Made by a program: the position numbers and the translations under genes. The notes under the pieces were generated by a model that did no database searches, had not been told where the DNA came from, and was given only the letters and a program-made list of their open reading frames with translations. Positions 46,891 through 57,816 of a stretch of DNA of 64,000 nucleotides are shown here, one piece after another; positions within the stretch are counted from its first letter, which is position 1, and each line of letters begins with the position of its first letter. The stretch spans positions 308,001 through 372,000 of the forward strand of contig WPIO01000020.1 in NCBI GenBank assembly GCA_009760855.2. Direction: 5' to 3'. This stretch comes from Cristatella mucedo (lineage: Eukaryota > Bryozoa > Phylactolaemata > Cristatellidae).

Positions 46891-48560
46891 CGCGAACGCA
46901 CGCACGTTCGCACTTACGAGCGTACGCCTGTAAGAGGCCACTTCCAGCGCCGCCGCGGTCCCGGCCTATGTGAAGGATGCAACCCCCCCCCCCGCGGTCA
47001 CAGTGCGGCCGACGAGCCAGCGGATGGAGTTGCGATCGCGCCAGGTGGTCCGCTGGCTGGCTGGCTGGGCGACGCCCACCCTCAGCACTGATGGCGGCCA
47101 GCGCGGCGGCTGGGTGCCGCGGTGCTCGCGACTGCGCCGGCGGCGGCCGCCGTCGCCATCGCCTGCTTCCTGTGGCTGCCGCGTGCGATGTGCGGTGCAT
47201 GGGGGGGGGGGCGGGCAATCGCGCCTTTCCTGGGATCGCAGGACTCGTCCGTGCTCTCGGGTCGAGGCCGCCCGAATCCGGCGAAAGCTCAGCAGCGGCG
47301 GCGGCGGAGCGGGTGGCAGCTGGCAGCAGCCGCACTGCAGATAAGTTTCGCGGCTGCAATCGGTCTGCAAGGGCCGATGTAGCAGATCAGGGCGTGGTGG
47401 GCGGGATCGGTCGGCGCTGGCGGTCGGGCGGGCGACCCCCCCCCACCCACCGCCGCCGGCCGTTTCGCGAGGCGAAGTGGCTTACGCCTTAAGAGCTCAA
47501 GCGTGCGCGCACAGGCAGCGACCGGCTTTAAGACCGCTTAGGGGCCGCCCGAAAATTGATCGCGCTCGCGTGCACATCGCCCGTTTTCCAGCGACGCAGC
47601 GATGCACCGTTTGAGCAGCGATTGTGAGCAGACCGCTCGATGCATGGTTTAGTGTAGACGGATAACGAGAGGAAAAGGGATAGGCACAGACGGATAGATA
47701 GAACGAAACACCAAGGAGTGTGGGATTGAGCGAAGGTCTGGAGGAGACGGATCTATCGCTCTCCCTTTCCGTCTATCCCTATCTATCTCCCTTTCCTTTT
47801 CCGTCGCTCTCTTTCTCTCTGGCAACGAAGGATTGCCTGCGGCAGGCTCGAACCCACGATACGCTGGGTAATTTCGCTTTATCTTGAGAGAGGACCAAGT
47901 AGCTTTCTCCATCTGTTTGCCTCTTTTCTTTCTTTCTCGTTCGCCCGCTACCCCTCCCTTTCTCTCCGGCCCACGACCCTTCTTCTCTATCCCTGCTTCT
48001 ACCTCTACGTCTCTCTATTGCCCTCCATCTCTCACTCTAACCGTCGATTGCTACACGCGCGGGCGGCCGCAGTTAATGAGCACGATAATGTTTACGCTGC
48101 GCCAGGTTTCCCAAACATATCGCGCGCCACCATTAGGATTTCACAGCAACTTAATACTGAAACAACATGTTACCGGCGGCCCGCGAGGTGCTAGATACCA
48201 CAGAGCGAGTCGCGGCCGAGCGGCGCCATCGCCGAGTTCTCCTTTTATCGCCGCGGTTCACCTTCCTCGCGGCGTGCCGCCGCCGTTCGGCCGGTGGCAG
48301 GTGGCTTCTGCATCGCTTCGCCGACCTCAGGGCCACCGCGCATTTGGCTAGCCGCATCCGTCGGGCGTTCCGCCTCTCTCCGACCCGACAGCTGACGCAG
48401 ATTCGCGCCCTGTCCGTCTCGTACCGCGCGCGCTCGCTAGCGACCGCCGATTGCGGCCGCTGCCGTCGGCAGCAGCGACGCGCTTCCGAAGGCCAACCGG
48501 ACGAATGCGTCGGTCGATGCGTCGCCTTCGAATCGAGCGCGAGCACAGCCGATTCGGCTT
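46891..48560. other. CpG-rich unassigned region downstream of Irx
   Basis: A partial family-2 SINE is at about 47820-47882 (aaggattgcctgcggcaggc, gaacccacgat in antisense). I recognise no other gene or element. Confidence 0.4.
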
Positions 48561-48572
48561 CGAGAGCAAACA

Positions 48573-48578
48573 TTTATT
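48573..48578 (-). terminator. Poly(A) signal AATAAA for the Irx gene
   Basis: The minus strand reads AATAAATG here, 580 bp after the Irx stop codon. It is the first canonical signal downstream and would give a 3' UTR of about 0.6 kb. Confidence 0.55.
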
Positions 48579-49157
48579 GATGCCCTCAAAGGAGCCGACC
48601 GTCGGTACGACTTCGTAAGAGTGCAGCGAGGCGGCTCGCGGAGTGGAGCACCACTTCTTTTTTCGCGAGGTCTCGCGGCGGTGGCGACGAGAGCAGGCGG
48701 TTCAGCGGACGTGTCGTCGAGCTCGCGGTGCCGCTATCGTAGAAAAAAAGTTCCGCCGCTGAAACGCATCCGCCGACCGACCGAAACACATCTCCTTCCG
48801 CAGGGGCGGCGGACGCCCTTACAGAAGGTGGAGGAGGCGGAGGCAGGGGGGGGGAGTCTCGCAGGGGAGGGGAAGGAAAGAACGAAAGGAGATCGCTCTG
48901 TCGAGTTAAATTAAGGAGGGGTCGGGCGCTTGCTTTCTCGGTTAGCCACGGCCCACGGCGGCTGCGGCACACTCGACCGGAGAGGCGACACGCACGACGC
49001 GGATGACGAGAGTTGACGCGGTCCTTAGGCTCGCCTGCAGCGCCTCGGAGCCGGGAGGGTGGCGGCCCGCTCACATCGCCGCGACGACCGCCTGATGAGC
49101 GGCCGCGCGGCGACAGGGCGACCGCCGCCGCAGACAGCGGCCGCTGAACGTCCACTG

Positions 49158-49960
49158 TCACGACGATGACGACGAATGCACCGAAGAAGTGCCGCGCTGC
49201 CGCGGAGCGCCGACTTCGGCACCACCGCGGCTCGGTGTGAAACCACCGCCGACGTCGCCGCGAGGCGGGTCCGACGCCGCGAAAGACCTCGAGGGCAGCA
49301 GCGGCAGAAGCTTCAGCGACGGAACATGCGTCAGGCTGTCGTACGGCGCCAGCCTGGGAGGAGGGCGGCATGACGCAGCCGTCGCCGCCGCCGGCGAAAG
49401 TCTCAACGCCAGCGGCGCGTCAGGCGGCGGCGACGGAAGGTGAGCGTGAGCGGCCGTATAGTAGGGCCACGACGCTCTGACCAAGTCCTCGTACGGTCGC
49501 AGGCGATTCGCTCCGGTGGAGGCGAGCGATCGCGACGACGGCTTGCCGCCGTCGCGGTCGCTGGTGGCCACGTCGGCGAGCGACCAGATACGCGGCTTGC
49601 TGGGCGCCGCGGAGGCGGCGGCGGCGGCAGTCGCTGCGCCCGAGCAGCCCTTCAGTGGCGGCGGCGGCGTCTCGTCATTGGCTCTCGCGGCGAGCGTGTG
49701 CAGGACCGTCGGGGGAAGCCCTGGGCCAGGACGACACTTCCGGTTCTGCTCGCGCCGGCCGCCGGGTGCTGCCGCTTCCGCGGAGGCGCCCTCTGGCGAG
49801 CTGGTTGGCGCTGCGTCGGCCCTGCCGCCATGCAGCACGGAGGGCTGGTCGTCGCTGCGGTCGCCGCCGCCGCTGTCATCGGCACCGCGTGAGGCGGCCG
49901 CCGCCGCAGAGTCTCTCCGTGCGTCGATCTCGTCGCTGCTTTCATCGAGATCGCTCAGGT
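49158..49960 (-). CDS. Irx: Irx exon 5 (C-terminal)
   Basis: The acceptor is ttttctcctcctgcag|AC. 266 codons include the acidic block, an Ala/Ser/Pro-rich region, the Iro-box-like [27 protein letters not shown], and a serine-rich end at TGA 49160-49158. Confidence 0.9.
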
Positions 49961-52830
49961 CTGCAGGAGGAGAAAAAAGCCGGTCTTTTACAAGGCTCGA
50001 GAGAGTCGGAGGGTCTGGCGGCCGGGGCAGGAAGCAGGCGGCGTCACGCCACCTGCTTCCTGCCCCGGCCGCTCGGCCTGCTCCGAGTGCCGGAAGAGAA
50101 ACAATTGAGATCTCGAATCTGACTCGGCATGCACGAAGGTAATCACTCACTGTCGCACGCATCGACTCACGGCCTGAGACACGACGGGGTAATGTGAATT
50201 AGTGCCCCCCACCCTACGCACGCTCGTGCGCACCGCCCGTCGAGTCGCCATTATGATAATTGTCCTTTCTATCCGGGTGAGTGCCACTGCCGCGAACTGA
50301 CGTGGCCCTGCCACGCCGCACTAGGTGCTCGGTCAAGTCGAGAGACTCGGAATGCTCGGCAACGTCCCTCCCCCCATGCCCCCCACATTCCCAACAGTGA
50401 TTCTTCTTCCGCTGCCCGGCTCCGCCTAGGTCGAGGGCGATCGGCAACAAGTGCATGAGCGACCTGGGTCTCTTCCGACAGGCACTCGCTGCTACGGCCG
50501 GCAGAGGGCGCTGCTACGGCCGTCAGAAGGCTGACCGCCGCCACCGCTTCGCGGTTGGAAGCTCCCAAACTAGAGGCTTCGTCGGCTCGTCGAGCTTGCT
50601 TGCTTGTCGAGCGAGCTCGCGACGGGAAAAGTGAATTAAGCCTCTGCATTAACGGCGAGAATTTTGTGAGCCGCAGACGACGGACACGCAAACACAGTCT
50701 TCGGCGATAAGCTCACTATCTTGTCACTTCTTGGCGCTATCGGGAATTATGCAGGCGCCGACCGGCTGCAGCGTCGCAGGAGCAAATGTTGTTCTAGACG
50801 GATCATTGTAACGACTGCGAGGGCAAAGCCGACCTCGCGCCGCGACGTCAACGGACTCTGGCGTCGCGGAGGAGGCTGCCGACCGGCTTCGGCGACTGCG
50901 GGGGGGGGGGGGGGGGGGGGGGGGCGACGGCAGTGCTCAGCTCTGGCGGCGGTGGTGAGGAGATTGCGGGCCGGGCGGACAGGAGCCGGGCGCCTGCTGG
51001 TGCCCGTGCGGAAGTACGGGCAGTAGCCACAAGCGACCCGCAGTCGTCGAGGCCGCAGCCGTACTTTCGCCGTCACGGTCGGCGCGGCCAGCGTCGCCGT
51101 GGCTAGCAAAGGAGCGACGCGCGACGCTGGGCGGAGGCATCGCCGCCGCGGCTTACCGATGTCAATGTCGCCGGCTGCGGCAACGGAGCTGGCCGGATCT
51201 GGCGTCATCGCGGGCGGCGGCGCCTCGCCGTCGGCCTCGTCGTCGTCAGACTTGAGGCTGCCGCCGGCGGCGCTTCCGTCCGTCGATCGGTTCTTGGGCG
51301 ACCAGGTCATCTTGTTCTCTTTCTTGAGACGGCGCCGGACGTTTGCAAACCAGGTGGACACCTGCGTCAGCGTCATCTTCGTGATGATGGCCAGCATGAT
51401 CTTCTCCCCCTTGGTCGGGTACGGGTTCTTGCGGTGCTCGTAGAGCCAGGCCTTCAGCTGGCTCGTCGTCTCCCTCGTGGCGTTCTTGCGCCGCACGCCG
51501 GCGATGTCCACCGCCGCATAGCTGAGAACGAGAGAGCGAGAGCGCGCGCCGTTATCGCGTCGCCAATATCGTCTGCTCGCGGCCAAGGGACGCGAACGAC
51601 GCAGCGACTCGACGTCGGCCTGACTGGAGCGAAAGGAGGGCAGCAGGAAGCCGCAAAAAAATTCATTCGCGGCGCGGCGCAAATGAGGAGCGCACGGCAC
51701 GGCTCCCGCCCAGGCGCCGCCGCGCCGTCCAGCCGCCGCTGTCTGCCGAGAGCACTCACCCTGGAGCGCAGTACGGGTAGTGTTGAAAAGCGCTCGGGTC
51801 GCAGTGGGCGTAGCCTCCGGCTTGGCTCTGCAAAAGGCGCGCCGCCGCAGCATCCGGTCAGCCGTCGGCGAGCGTCGGTCCGCGTAGACCCAACCGTCGC
51901 CGGTGCGCCGCCGCAGCATCCGCCCTACGGGCGGGCGCCGCGCGCCGCCGCGATGCCGTTCCCTTCTAGCCTTCGGCCGCCGAGGCAAGCGGCTTCGATA
52001 TTTTAACCGCTTGTAAGGGACGGCGAGCCGGAGCGGAGCGGTACGGAACGAGACGGGGGCGGGAGCTGTTGGAAGCGTTGAAAGCGATGACGCTTCCCCG
52101 ACGGCTGCGCGCCCCGGCCATCCGGCCAGCCTGCCTGCGCTGCTGCTTGCGGCGACTTACGAGGGCGCCATAGAAAGCGGCGGGCTCGGCAGCTCCGAAG
52201 TGCGGCAGGTACCCTTGAGCGGCGGCAGCCGCAGCGGCAGCGGCGGCGGCTGCCGCCGCGCTGAACTCGGGCAGCGTCGGCATCCTGGGCACGGCGAGAA
52301 AGCCGGCAGACGCCGCCGCCGCCGCGGCGGCGGCGGCACCTGGAGTCGTCGGGCAAAGGCAGTGCTGCGTGGCAGCTTCGTCGTTCGGCGGCGGCGCCTT
52401 GCCGCCGGCGGAGTCGTAGCGAGCGGCCGCCGCGGCCACGGCTGCCGCCTGGGAGGCGTTCATGAACAGCTACAAATATGGACGGGCTTAGTTTTTAGAG
52501 TCTGCCGGCACCACCGTCGTCGCCGCGACCTGCCCGCCGGGCGCCGTGCTGCCGGGCGCGCCGGACTCGCTGCATAGCCCGCGCCCCGCGCGGCCTTCGC
52601 TGGCGGTTCGACTGCCGGAAGAGCCGTCGTCATTCGACGGAAGCCATTCGACGGGAGAGCGCGAGCGGGGGCAGCTGAAGCTACGGCGAAGCGCCTGTCA
52701 GATAGGACGTCGGTAGGCCGTCCGTCGTCAGCGGAAGGACCGGCCTGGGGCAGCCCGGGCAAGCCTGGGCAGCCTTTCTATACTGATCGCCGCCAGGAGC
52801 AGAAAAGGTGCGCAAGTACGCCGAGTGAGC

Positions 52831-52910
<80 letters not shown>

Positions 52911-53050
52911 AAGAGAGAGAGAGAGAAAGAGAGAGAGAGCTGGCTAGCACCGCCGGCATGCCTCGCGCAAGATCCAGCGGCGCCGCTCACCTGGGTAGCC
53001 ATGATGGAGCTGGCCGATGGAAATGGATAGGCCAGCGGATTGTACGACAT
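49158..53050 (-). CDS. Irx: Iroquois-class (Irx) TALE homeobox transcription factor, five coding exons
   Basis: A sequence-specific nuclear transcription factor of the TALE class, used in patterning (neural, eye, appendage, heart). Exons are 53050-52991, 52469-52161, 51827-51760, 51521-51157 and 49960-49158. They total 1605 nt (534 residues plus stop); all five join in phase at GT..AG borders, and the length is typical of Irx. The N-terminus [14 protein letters not shown] resembles the vertebrate Irx MSYPQ start. Residues 20-125 contain two poly-Ala runs. The homeodomain (about 156-218) has [40 protein letters not shown] and TQVSTWFAN, so the class is certain. An acidic stretch (about 264-280, [17 protein letters not shown]) and an Iro-box-like [13 protein letters not shown] (about 389-401) follow. 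The residue after WFAN is Val instead of the usual Ala. Which paralogue it is cannot be decided. Confidence 0.95.
50020..50070. repeat. Perfect 19-bp-arm hairpin in Irx intron 4
   Basis: Arms are 50020-50038 and 50052-50070 (ggccggggcaggaagcagg and its exact complement). Inside them GGCGT/ACGCC (50040-50044/50046-50050) also pair, leaving one mismatch and a one-base loop. It lies about 60 nt upstream of the exon 5 acceptor on the transcribed strand, so the pre-mRNA would fold here. Confidence 0.95.
50900..50924. repeat. Run of 25 G (25 C in the Irx transcript)
   Basis: An uninterrupted homopolymer inside Irx intron 4, about 230 nt after the exon 4 donor. Such runs are prone to length error in assembly. 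Confidence 0.95.
51157..51521 (-). CDS. Irx: Irx exon 4 (homeobox)
   Basis: 365 nt, acceptor ctcgttctcag|C (completing Gly) and donor ATCG|GTAAGC. It contains the whole 63-residue TALE homeodomain, with the three-residue loop region NPYPTKGEK, and the helix-3 sequence [17 protein letters not shown]. The usual helix 3 is WFANARRRL, and GTC at 51336-51338 (minus strand) replaces an expected GCN. A flanking SPKNRS replaces the more common PRNR. Confidence 0.95.
51760..51827 (-). CDS. Irx: Irx exon 3
   Basis: 68 nt, acceptor cttttgcag|AGC and donor CCAGG|GTGAGT (phase 2). It encodes [20 protein letters not shown] then AP, the short tyrosine-rich linker before the homeodomain. Confidence 0.88.
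52161..52469 (-). CDS. Irx: Irx exon 2 (poly-alanine)
   Basis: The acceptor is atatttgtag|CTG and the donor CTC|GTAAGT. 103 codons in phase 0 contain ARYDSAGGK (compare the QYDSARL motif of Iro proteins), a nine-Ala run and a 14-Ala run before QGYLPHFG. The runs are coded by mixed GCN codons, which argues for selection or old expansion rather than recent slippage. Confidence 0.9.
52830..52938. repeat. (GA)n array in Irx intron 1
   Basis: GA run with a few aa interruptions on the plus strand; CT-rich in the Irx transcript. Confidence 0.95.
52991..53050 (-). CDS. Irx: Irx exon 1 (start codon)
   Basis: Twenty codons from the ATG at 53050, context gagagccATGt, to CAG|GTGAGC. The 521-nt intron that follows contains a GA array (52830-52938). 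No TATA box is clear upstream, and the promoter lies in a CpG island extending past 53.9 kb. Confidence 0.85.
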
Positions 53051-53913
53051 GGCTCTCTCGGCGCTATATCCGGACGCTCGCGCGACGGCAGACGCTCTCC
53101 GAGACGACCGCGACTCCCGGCGGTTACTCCTTCAAGCGCTGCCGCGTCCCGCTGCGTCTCGGCTCGGGCTGCGAGTACCGAGTGCTTGGAATGCGACTGT
53201 CGCGGGCGTCAAAAAGTCAGAGCGGCCTGGCGAGCGCAGCCAATGCGGTCGCGCTCCGACGTAAGTCTGCGCTGGCGGCCGAGACGCCGACGCAAGCCGG
53301 TAGGCTCTCGCCGCCTTGGCTCCGCCCCTCCGCACCGCGACTTCCGACCAATCGCTCTCGAGCGCGTTCAGCTGATCTCTCCCTCCCCCTCCCGGCCGCG
53401 AGCGGCGCCGGCGCCGGCGCCGGAGCCGCCGGCATCGGCGGCTGAGCCTCTCGCGAGCTCCCGTGCGGGGCGCGCGCGCGCAACGCCCAGAGCGCAAAGA
53501 AAAACCGGGTCCCGAGCCTCGAGCCCCAAAAGTAGGCCGGCACTCCGCGAGCCCGCCTTCGCGGACGGCGCCGCCGCGACCGATCGCTGCGGCCGGGGCG
53601 GATGCGGTTTTCGCCGGCGGCCGTGGCCGGCACGCCGCGAGCGGAGCACCTCCGAGCAAGCCCAGCACTGCGCGGCGGCCTCGCGCTGGCCGCCTCGTGT
53701 GGGGAGAAAGAGGACGGACGGCCTAGTCACCCTCGAGCGCGGCGACGACCGCTCGCAGAGGCCGACGTCCGACGAAAGGTACGACGGGAATCGTGGCGGC
53801 CGCGGACGGAAAAATTCGTCCGCGGGGTGGCGCCGCCCTCGCTTATCGCTCGGGCCGGCGGCGCTTGGCTGAATGCGTGCGACACGCGGGGCAGGGGCGG
53901 GAGGCGCTGGACC

Positions 53914-53950
53914 GGGGGTGGGTGGGTGGGTGGATGGGTGGGTGGGTGGG
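53914..53950. repeat. (GGGT)n tract, potential G-quadruplex
   Basis: More than six GGG blocks separated by T or AT lie about 0.87 kb upstream of the Irx start, on the plus strand. Sequence of this form folds into a G-quadruplex readily. Confidence 0.85.
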
Positions 53951-54052
53951 CGTAACGGCTGCTCGCCGCACCGACGGCAGCCGAAAGTCAAAGCTGCGTC
54001 CAGCAGCAGCAACTCGGGCTGATGCGGCATAAAAGCGGCGGCAAAAGCCCTG

Positions 54053-54129
<77 letters not shown>

Positions 54130-54157
54130 CACTACTGACTACTACTACTGACTACTA
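54053..54157. repeat. (TAC)n trinucleotide array
   Basis: About 30 copies of TAC/ACT with two interruptions (tgac) at the 3' end. It lies upstream of Irx and beside the GGGT tract. Val-run frames across it are artefacts. Confidence 0.95.
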
Positions 54158-54159
54158 AG

Positions 54160-55500
54160 GCGAAAGTCGCGGAAACCCTGTCCGCCGCCGCCGCCCCTGC
54201 AGGGCATTCCCGCGTGCGGACATTGCCCGCCGCCGGGCGGACGCCGAGCGCGACCTCAGCGTCCGTCCCGCGACTTCGGAACGGCCGGGGCGTCGCCTCT
54301 TGCTGCCCGGATGCGAGAGTTCGGGCGGCCGTCGCGGTGGCCGTCGCGGTGGCCGTCGCGGTGGCCGGATCACCGCGGCTGGGGCGTTGCTAGCCGACCG
54401 AGAGAGCAGTCCGAGCGTCCCGGAGAGATTAGCGAGCGGCGAGCCGCCCGCTGGGAAAATTAGGCGTCTCCGCCGCCGCCGCCGCTCGGCCACCGTGCGA
54501 CTTTCTCGGCTGAGAGCGCCGGCGCGGGAGCTCGGGACGGCCGCGACTTCTGGCGCTAGGCCGCTGCGCGGCGGCCTAGCGCGCTCCGCCTCGCTGCGCT
54601 CGACTTGCGCGAGCGCCGCGCGGCGGCCCCGAACGCCGCGCAGTGGTGCCCAGTGGTCCGCGAGCCGCCACCGTGTGCGCTCGACCGCCAGCCCCCGCTC
54701 CCCCTCCGCCGCCGCTGAGCCGAGCCGATGACTCACGGTACTGCGAAGCGTCCGGCGAGCGACGCCGGCCGCCGGCGTCGCTCGCCGCGTTTCTACTCAC
54801 TATGGATGTGCGAGCTTGGCGGGCGCGTCCTCGTGGACTCCAGCTACGCGGTCGACCGCGCTTGCGCGCTTTCACACGTCGCGGCTAGTTTCGCGCGCCT
54901 GCAGCGCGCGCGCGCGCGCGAGGTTCGCAGATCTCTCCTTCGACCGACTGAACACGACAGTGTGTGCATCCCGGAGCGCCTGCGACGTAGGCAGCGAGCG
55001 CCTCAGGCACGCCACCGGTGGGGGCGAGGGGCGTGACAGCGGCGGGCGAGCGTCAGATGGGGGTTACAGCAACGCCGTCGCAAGGCGATTCGCGCAGACC
55101 GCACCGCACCGCGCCGGCCGGCACGATCGGGAGCGTCGCGGCTGCGCAGCTCGCGAACGAGCGGCGCTGCGTCTCCGCCCGCCGCCATCGATCACAGCAC
55201 GGCCGCGGGCGATGCCCTGCTTTTGATGGCGTGCAGCCGCGAGCGCGGTGCGGGATGCTCGCTCGTGCGCGAGGTCGCGAGTGCGCTTTCGTTTTGGCTT
55301 CACGCTGCGCCCCTCTCCTCTAAGGGCCGCGCGCTAAGCCATTCAAGTCGGCCGCGCCAGCCAGCGCTCGCAGGCAGCTCGTACGCAGCCCCGGGCGGAG
55401 GAGGACGTGGCCAATATGGCTGCGGCTCCGGAGCTGCCGGTGGCTATGCGTGACGTGACGTAGCGACGCCCTCTCGCGAGCTAGCGCCGCGCGCGATCCA
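54160..55500. other. CpG-rich region upstream of Irx with small repeats
   Basis: Contains three copies of the 12-mer ggccgtcgcggt (54327-54362). A perfect 16-bp inverted repeat with a 3-nt loop spans 54753-54787 (cggcgagcgacgccgg and complement). No gene recognised. Confidence 0.55.
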
Positions 55501-55502
55501 CC

Positions 55503-55769
55503 ATGGTCGTCCCGCTCGAACTACGGCCCAGCATTGCGCTATCGCAGACCGAGTGCTTGGTTCCGAGCGACCGACTCTTTGGCTACCCAATCCTTCGTCG
55601 GCTACCACTGCCGCGGTGGCTTGCCGGCACCGGCCCTGAGCACCTGGCGGTACGCGCAGGGGAGTGCCCGCCTGGCTCTCAAACTGTGGGCGGCTGTGCC
55701 AAGTCCGACTATCGAGCCCGCCGCCGCGTCGGCACTATCAGTTTTGTGAGATTGAATCGTATTTATTGA
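55503..55769 (+). CDS. Possible 88-codon ORF with an ideal start context
   Basis: The ATG at 55503 sits in ccaccATGg, the best start context in the window, just after CpG-rich sequence with a CRE-like gtgacgtag. The peptide (MVVPLELRPSIALSQTECLV at its start) matches nothing I know and has no clear domain. It may be a small gene, a first exon, or chance. Confidence 0.2.
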   Translation: MVVPLELRPSIALSQTECLVPSDRLFGYPILRRLPLPRWLAGTGPEHLAVRAGECPPGSQTVGGCAKSDYRARRRVGTISFVRLNRIY

Positions 55770-56214
55770 ATTGTCTACGCGAAGTCTCACTTCTTTCGAC
55801 GGGCTTTGGCTAGATGTCGGCATTCTCGTAGAGCGACAACAGATCTCGGAGCCGGTCGTTCTCAGGCAATGCTGGCGACCTTGGTAACCTAGTGACTGAA
55901 GTGGTGGATTTTCAGCGTCGCTTTTGAATGCAGATCGGCTCGCGCCCTGTCCTCGGCGATGCAATCCTCCTTCCGAACTCTATTTAGCCCGTTGAGCTAG
56001 TGCTGCAGTGAGGCAAACGATCGTCGAGTTAGAGTCGACGAACTTCCAGTGTTGTAGTAGTAGGAAGGTGGGGAGTATCGACGGTTTCGTTGTTCGTACA
56101 GACGCCGTCCACGGCCCCAGAGCAGACAGACCTTGGCAAGTCGTCGAGACGTCAATGCTGACTGGCCATCGCGTGAGCGGCGGCCTCGTGCTCAAAGTAC
56201 CTATCCTGATTTTC

Positions 56215-56515
56215 GTCGCGACATCCCCTGACTTGACCACATTAAAAAAGGAACTAAAAACGCATCTATTTACCGCAGCGTCTACTGGGTCCGTGTGATA
56301 CGTCCTTTGTGTGCTTATGCGTGCTGACACTGTGCATGCTGCCACGAACCATATTTGCATTCTGACGCTGTGCATGCCACTTCGAACCATGTTATGCTTG
56401 TTCGCTGAGCATGCTACGACTAATCATTCAATCGCGCTTCCTTTGCAGCAAATTTAAAGTGCCTAGAAAGAGATTCAGTTCTCTGAAGGGGCTATAGCAA
56501 ATGTATTACAATTAT
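56215..56515 (+). mobile_element. LINE 3' end
   Basis: SPDLTTLKKELKTHLFTAAS is the ORF2 C-terminus. The 3' UTR (gtgctgacactgtgcatgct) and the hairpin (AAAGTGCCTAGAAAGAGATT, GTTCTCTGAAGGGGCTATAG) follow. Truncated at 5'. Confidence 0.8.
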
Positions 56516-56604
56516 TTTTATATATCGCGCTTAGAAAAATCTTATTGTTTGAATGGAAATGTTTAAACAGTACATATACACATGCTACCAAAAGTATACC
56601 GGTG

Positions 56605-56687
<83 letters not shown>

Positions 56688-56763
56688 GCACACACACACA
56701 GAGGCACACACACACAGAGGCACACACACACACACACGCACACAGAGGCACACACACACAGAG

Positions 56764-56816
<53 letters not shown>

Positions 56817-56822
56817 AGCACA
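56605..56822. repeat. (CA)n microsatellite with agaggca interruptions
   Basis: A pure CA run to about 56684, then five cacacacacagagg-type modules and a second pure run. It lies about 90 bp after the LINE tail. Confidence 0.95.
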
Positions 56823-56829
56823 CTCGTAA

Positions 56830-57780
56830 GTAAATATTGGTTGTAGGCAGTTGTATAATCTTGACTACTCCAGTAAACCCTTGATTATCAGCACTCGCTG
56901 AGCCTCCATTTGTTATGCATTAACTTTATTGATTGCTAACTAGCACCCCAGCATGTAGTTGGGTGGTGATTTGCTATTCAATTCATCGAGCTCATTCTTG
57001 TCATAAGCATGAGTTGGTGCACTTGTACATAGTGAATGGTATGAATCCGAGTTGGAACCCTAGGAGAACATATCCTAAAGCACCGGACATGTTCGAAGAT
57101 GTATTGCACGGTGGAGGTGCATGTGACGATCGGCCTTCCTCACGAGACAGATTCGCTTCAATTACCTGCGCCTGTCTTTTGAAAGTAATAAGAATAATTT
57201 TTTGTACGTCACCACTAGAGAAGACAATGTATTACAACTTGGTGCTTAACAGCTCACTGCAAAAGAAGCCATAATCAAGAGCTAATCACAAGCAGGGTAT
57301 CGTGCTTATACTACGCCTACATAAGCGAACCTTTGCTTAGAGTGGCATGCACGAGAGCACACACAAAGGCACGTGCGACCGCTAGCTAATAGGAACCGTG
57401 GTACGTGTAGCACGAACTAAATCGTGCACACAGAGCACGCTAGAACGAAACAGTAAAGTTCGTTGGGGTGCAGGGAAAGCTGAGCGGAACCGATGCGCCT
57501 TTTGCTGCGACTTGAGCGACGCAAGGTCAAATAGCAAATAGCGACGCAAGCCAGGAGCACGTTCCAGCACTTCGGTACGTACACTGTACGCAACCGAATT
57601 AGAATGAACCGGATGTTGACGGATCGACAAGGGCCGCAGCACACGTCGCGTTGCACGCGTTGCACACGTTGCATGGACACGTACTCGAACCCTGAACTCG
57701 AGGCTCTCGTTCGCTCTGCTTTCAGGGCTTTAGTGAGCTGCCGGCGGCGACCGGAGATGCATCGTTGATCACTCCCTTAC
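56830..57780. other. Unassigned
   Basis: AT-balanced sequence with no recognisable gene or repeat. Confidence 0.4.
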
Positions 57781-57816
57781 CAACCTTTAGTCCTTTAGTC
57801 CTTGTATTCAACCAGC

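Noticed and set aside
46619-47359. A 246-codon minus-strand frame
   Set aside because: Contains the CA/CG alternating tract as a Cys/Val/Arg run; no recognisable domain or splice structure.
49516-50142. Long plus-strand frames opposite Irx exon 5
   Set aside because: Antisense shadows of a real GC-rich coding exon.
53368-54132. A 254-codon minus-strand frame beginning with a poly-Val run
   Set aside because: The Val run is the (TAC)n array, the rest is GC-rich shadow, and no splice link to Irx is needed.
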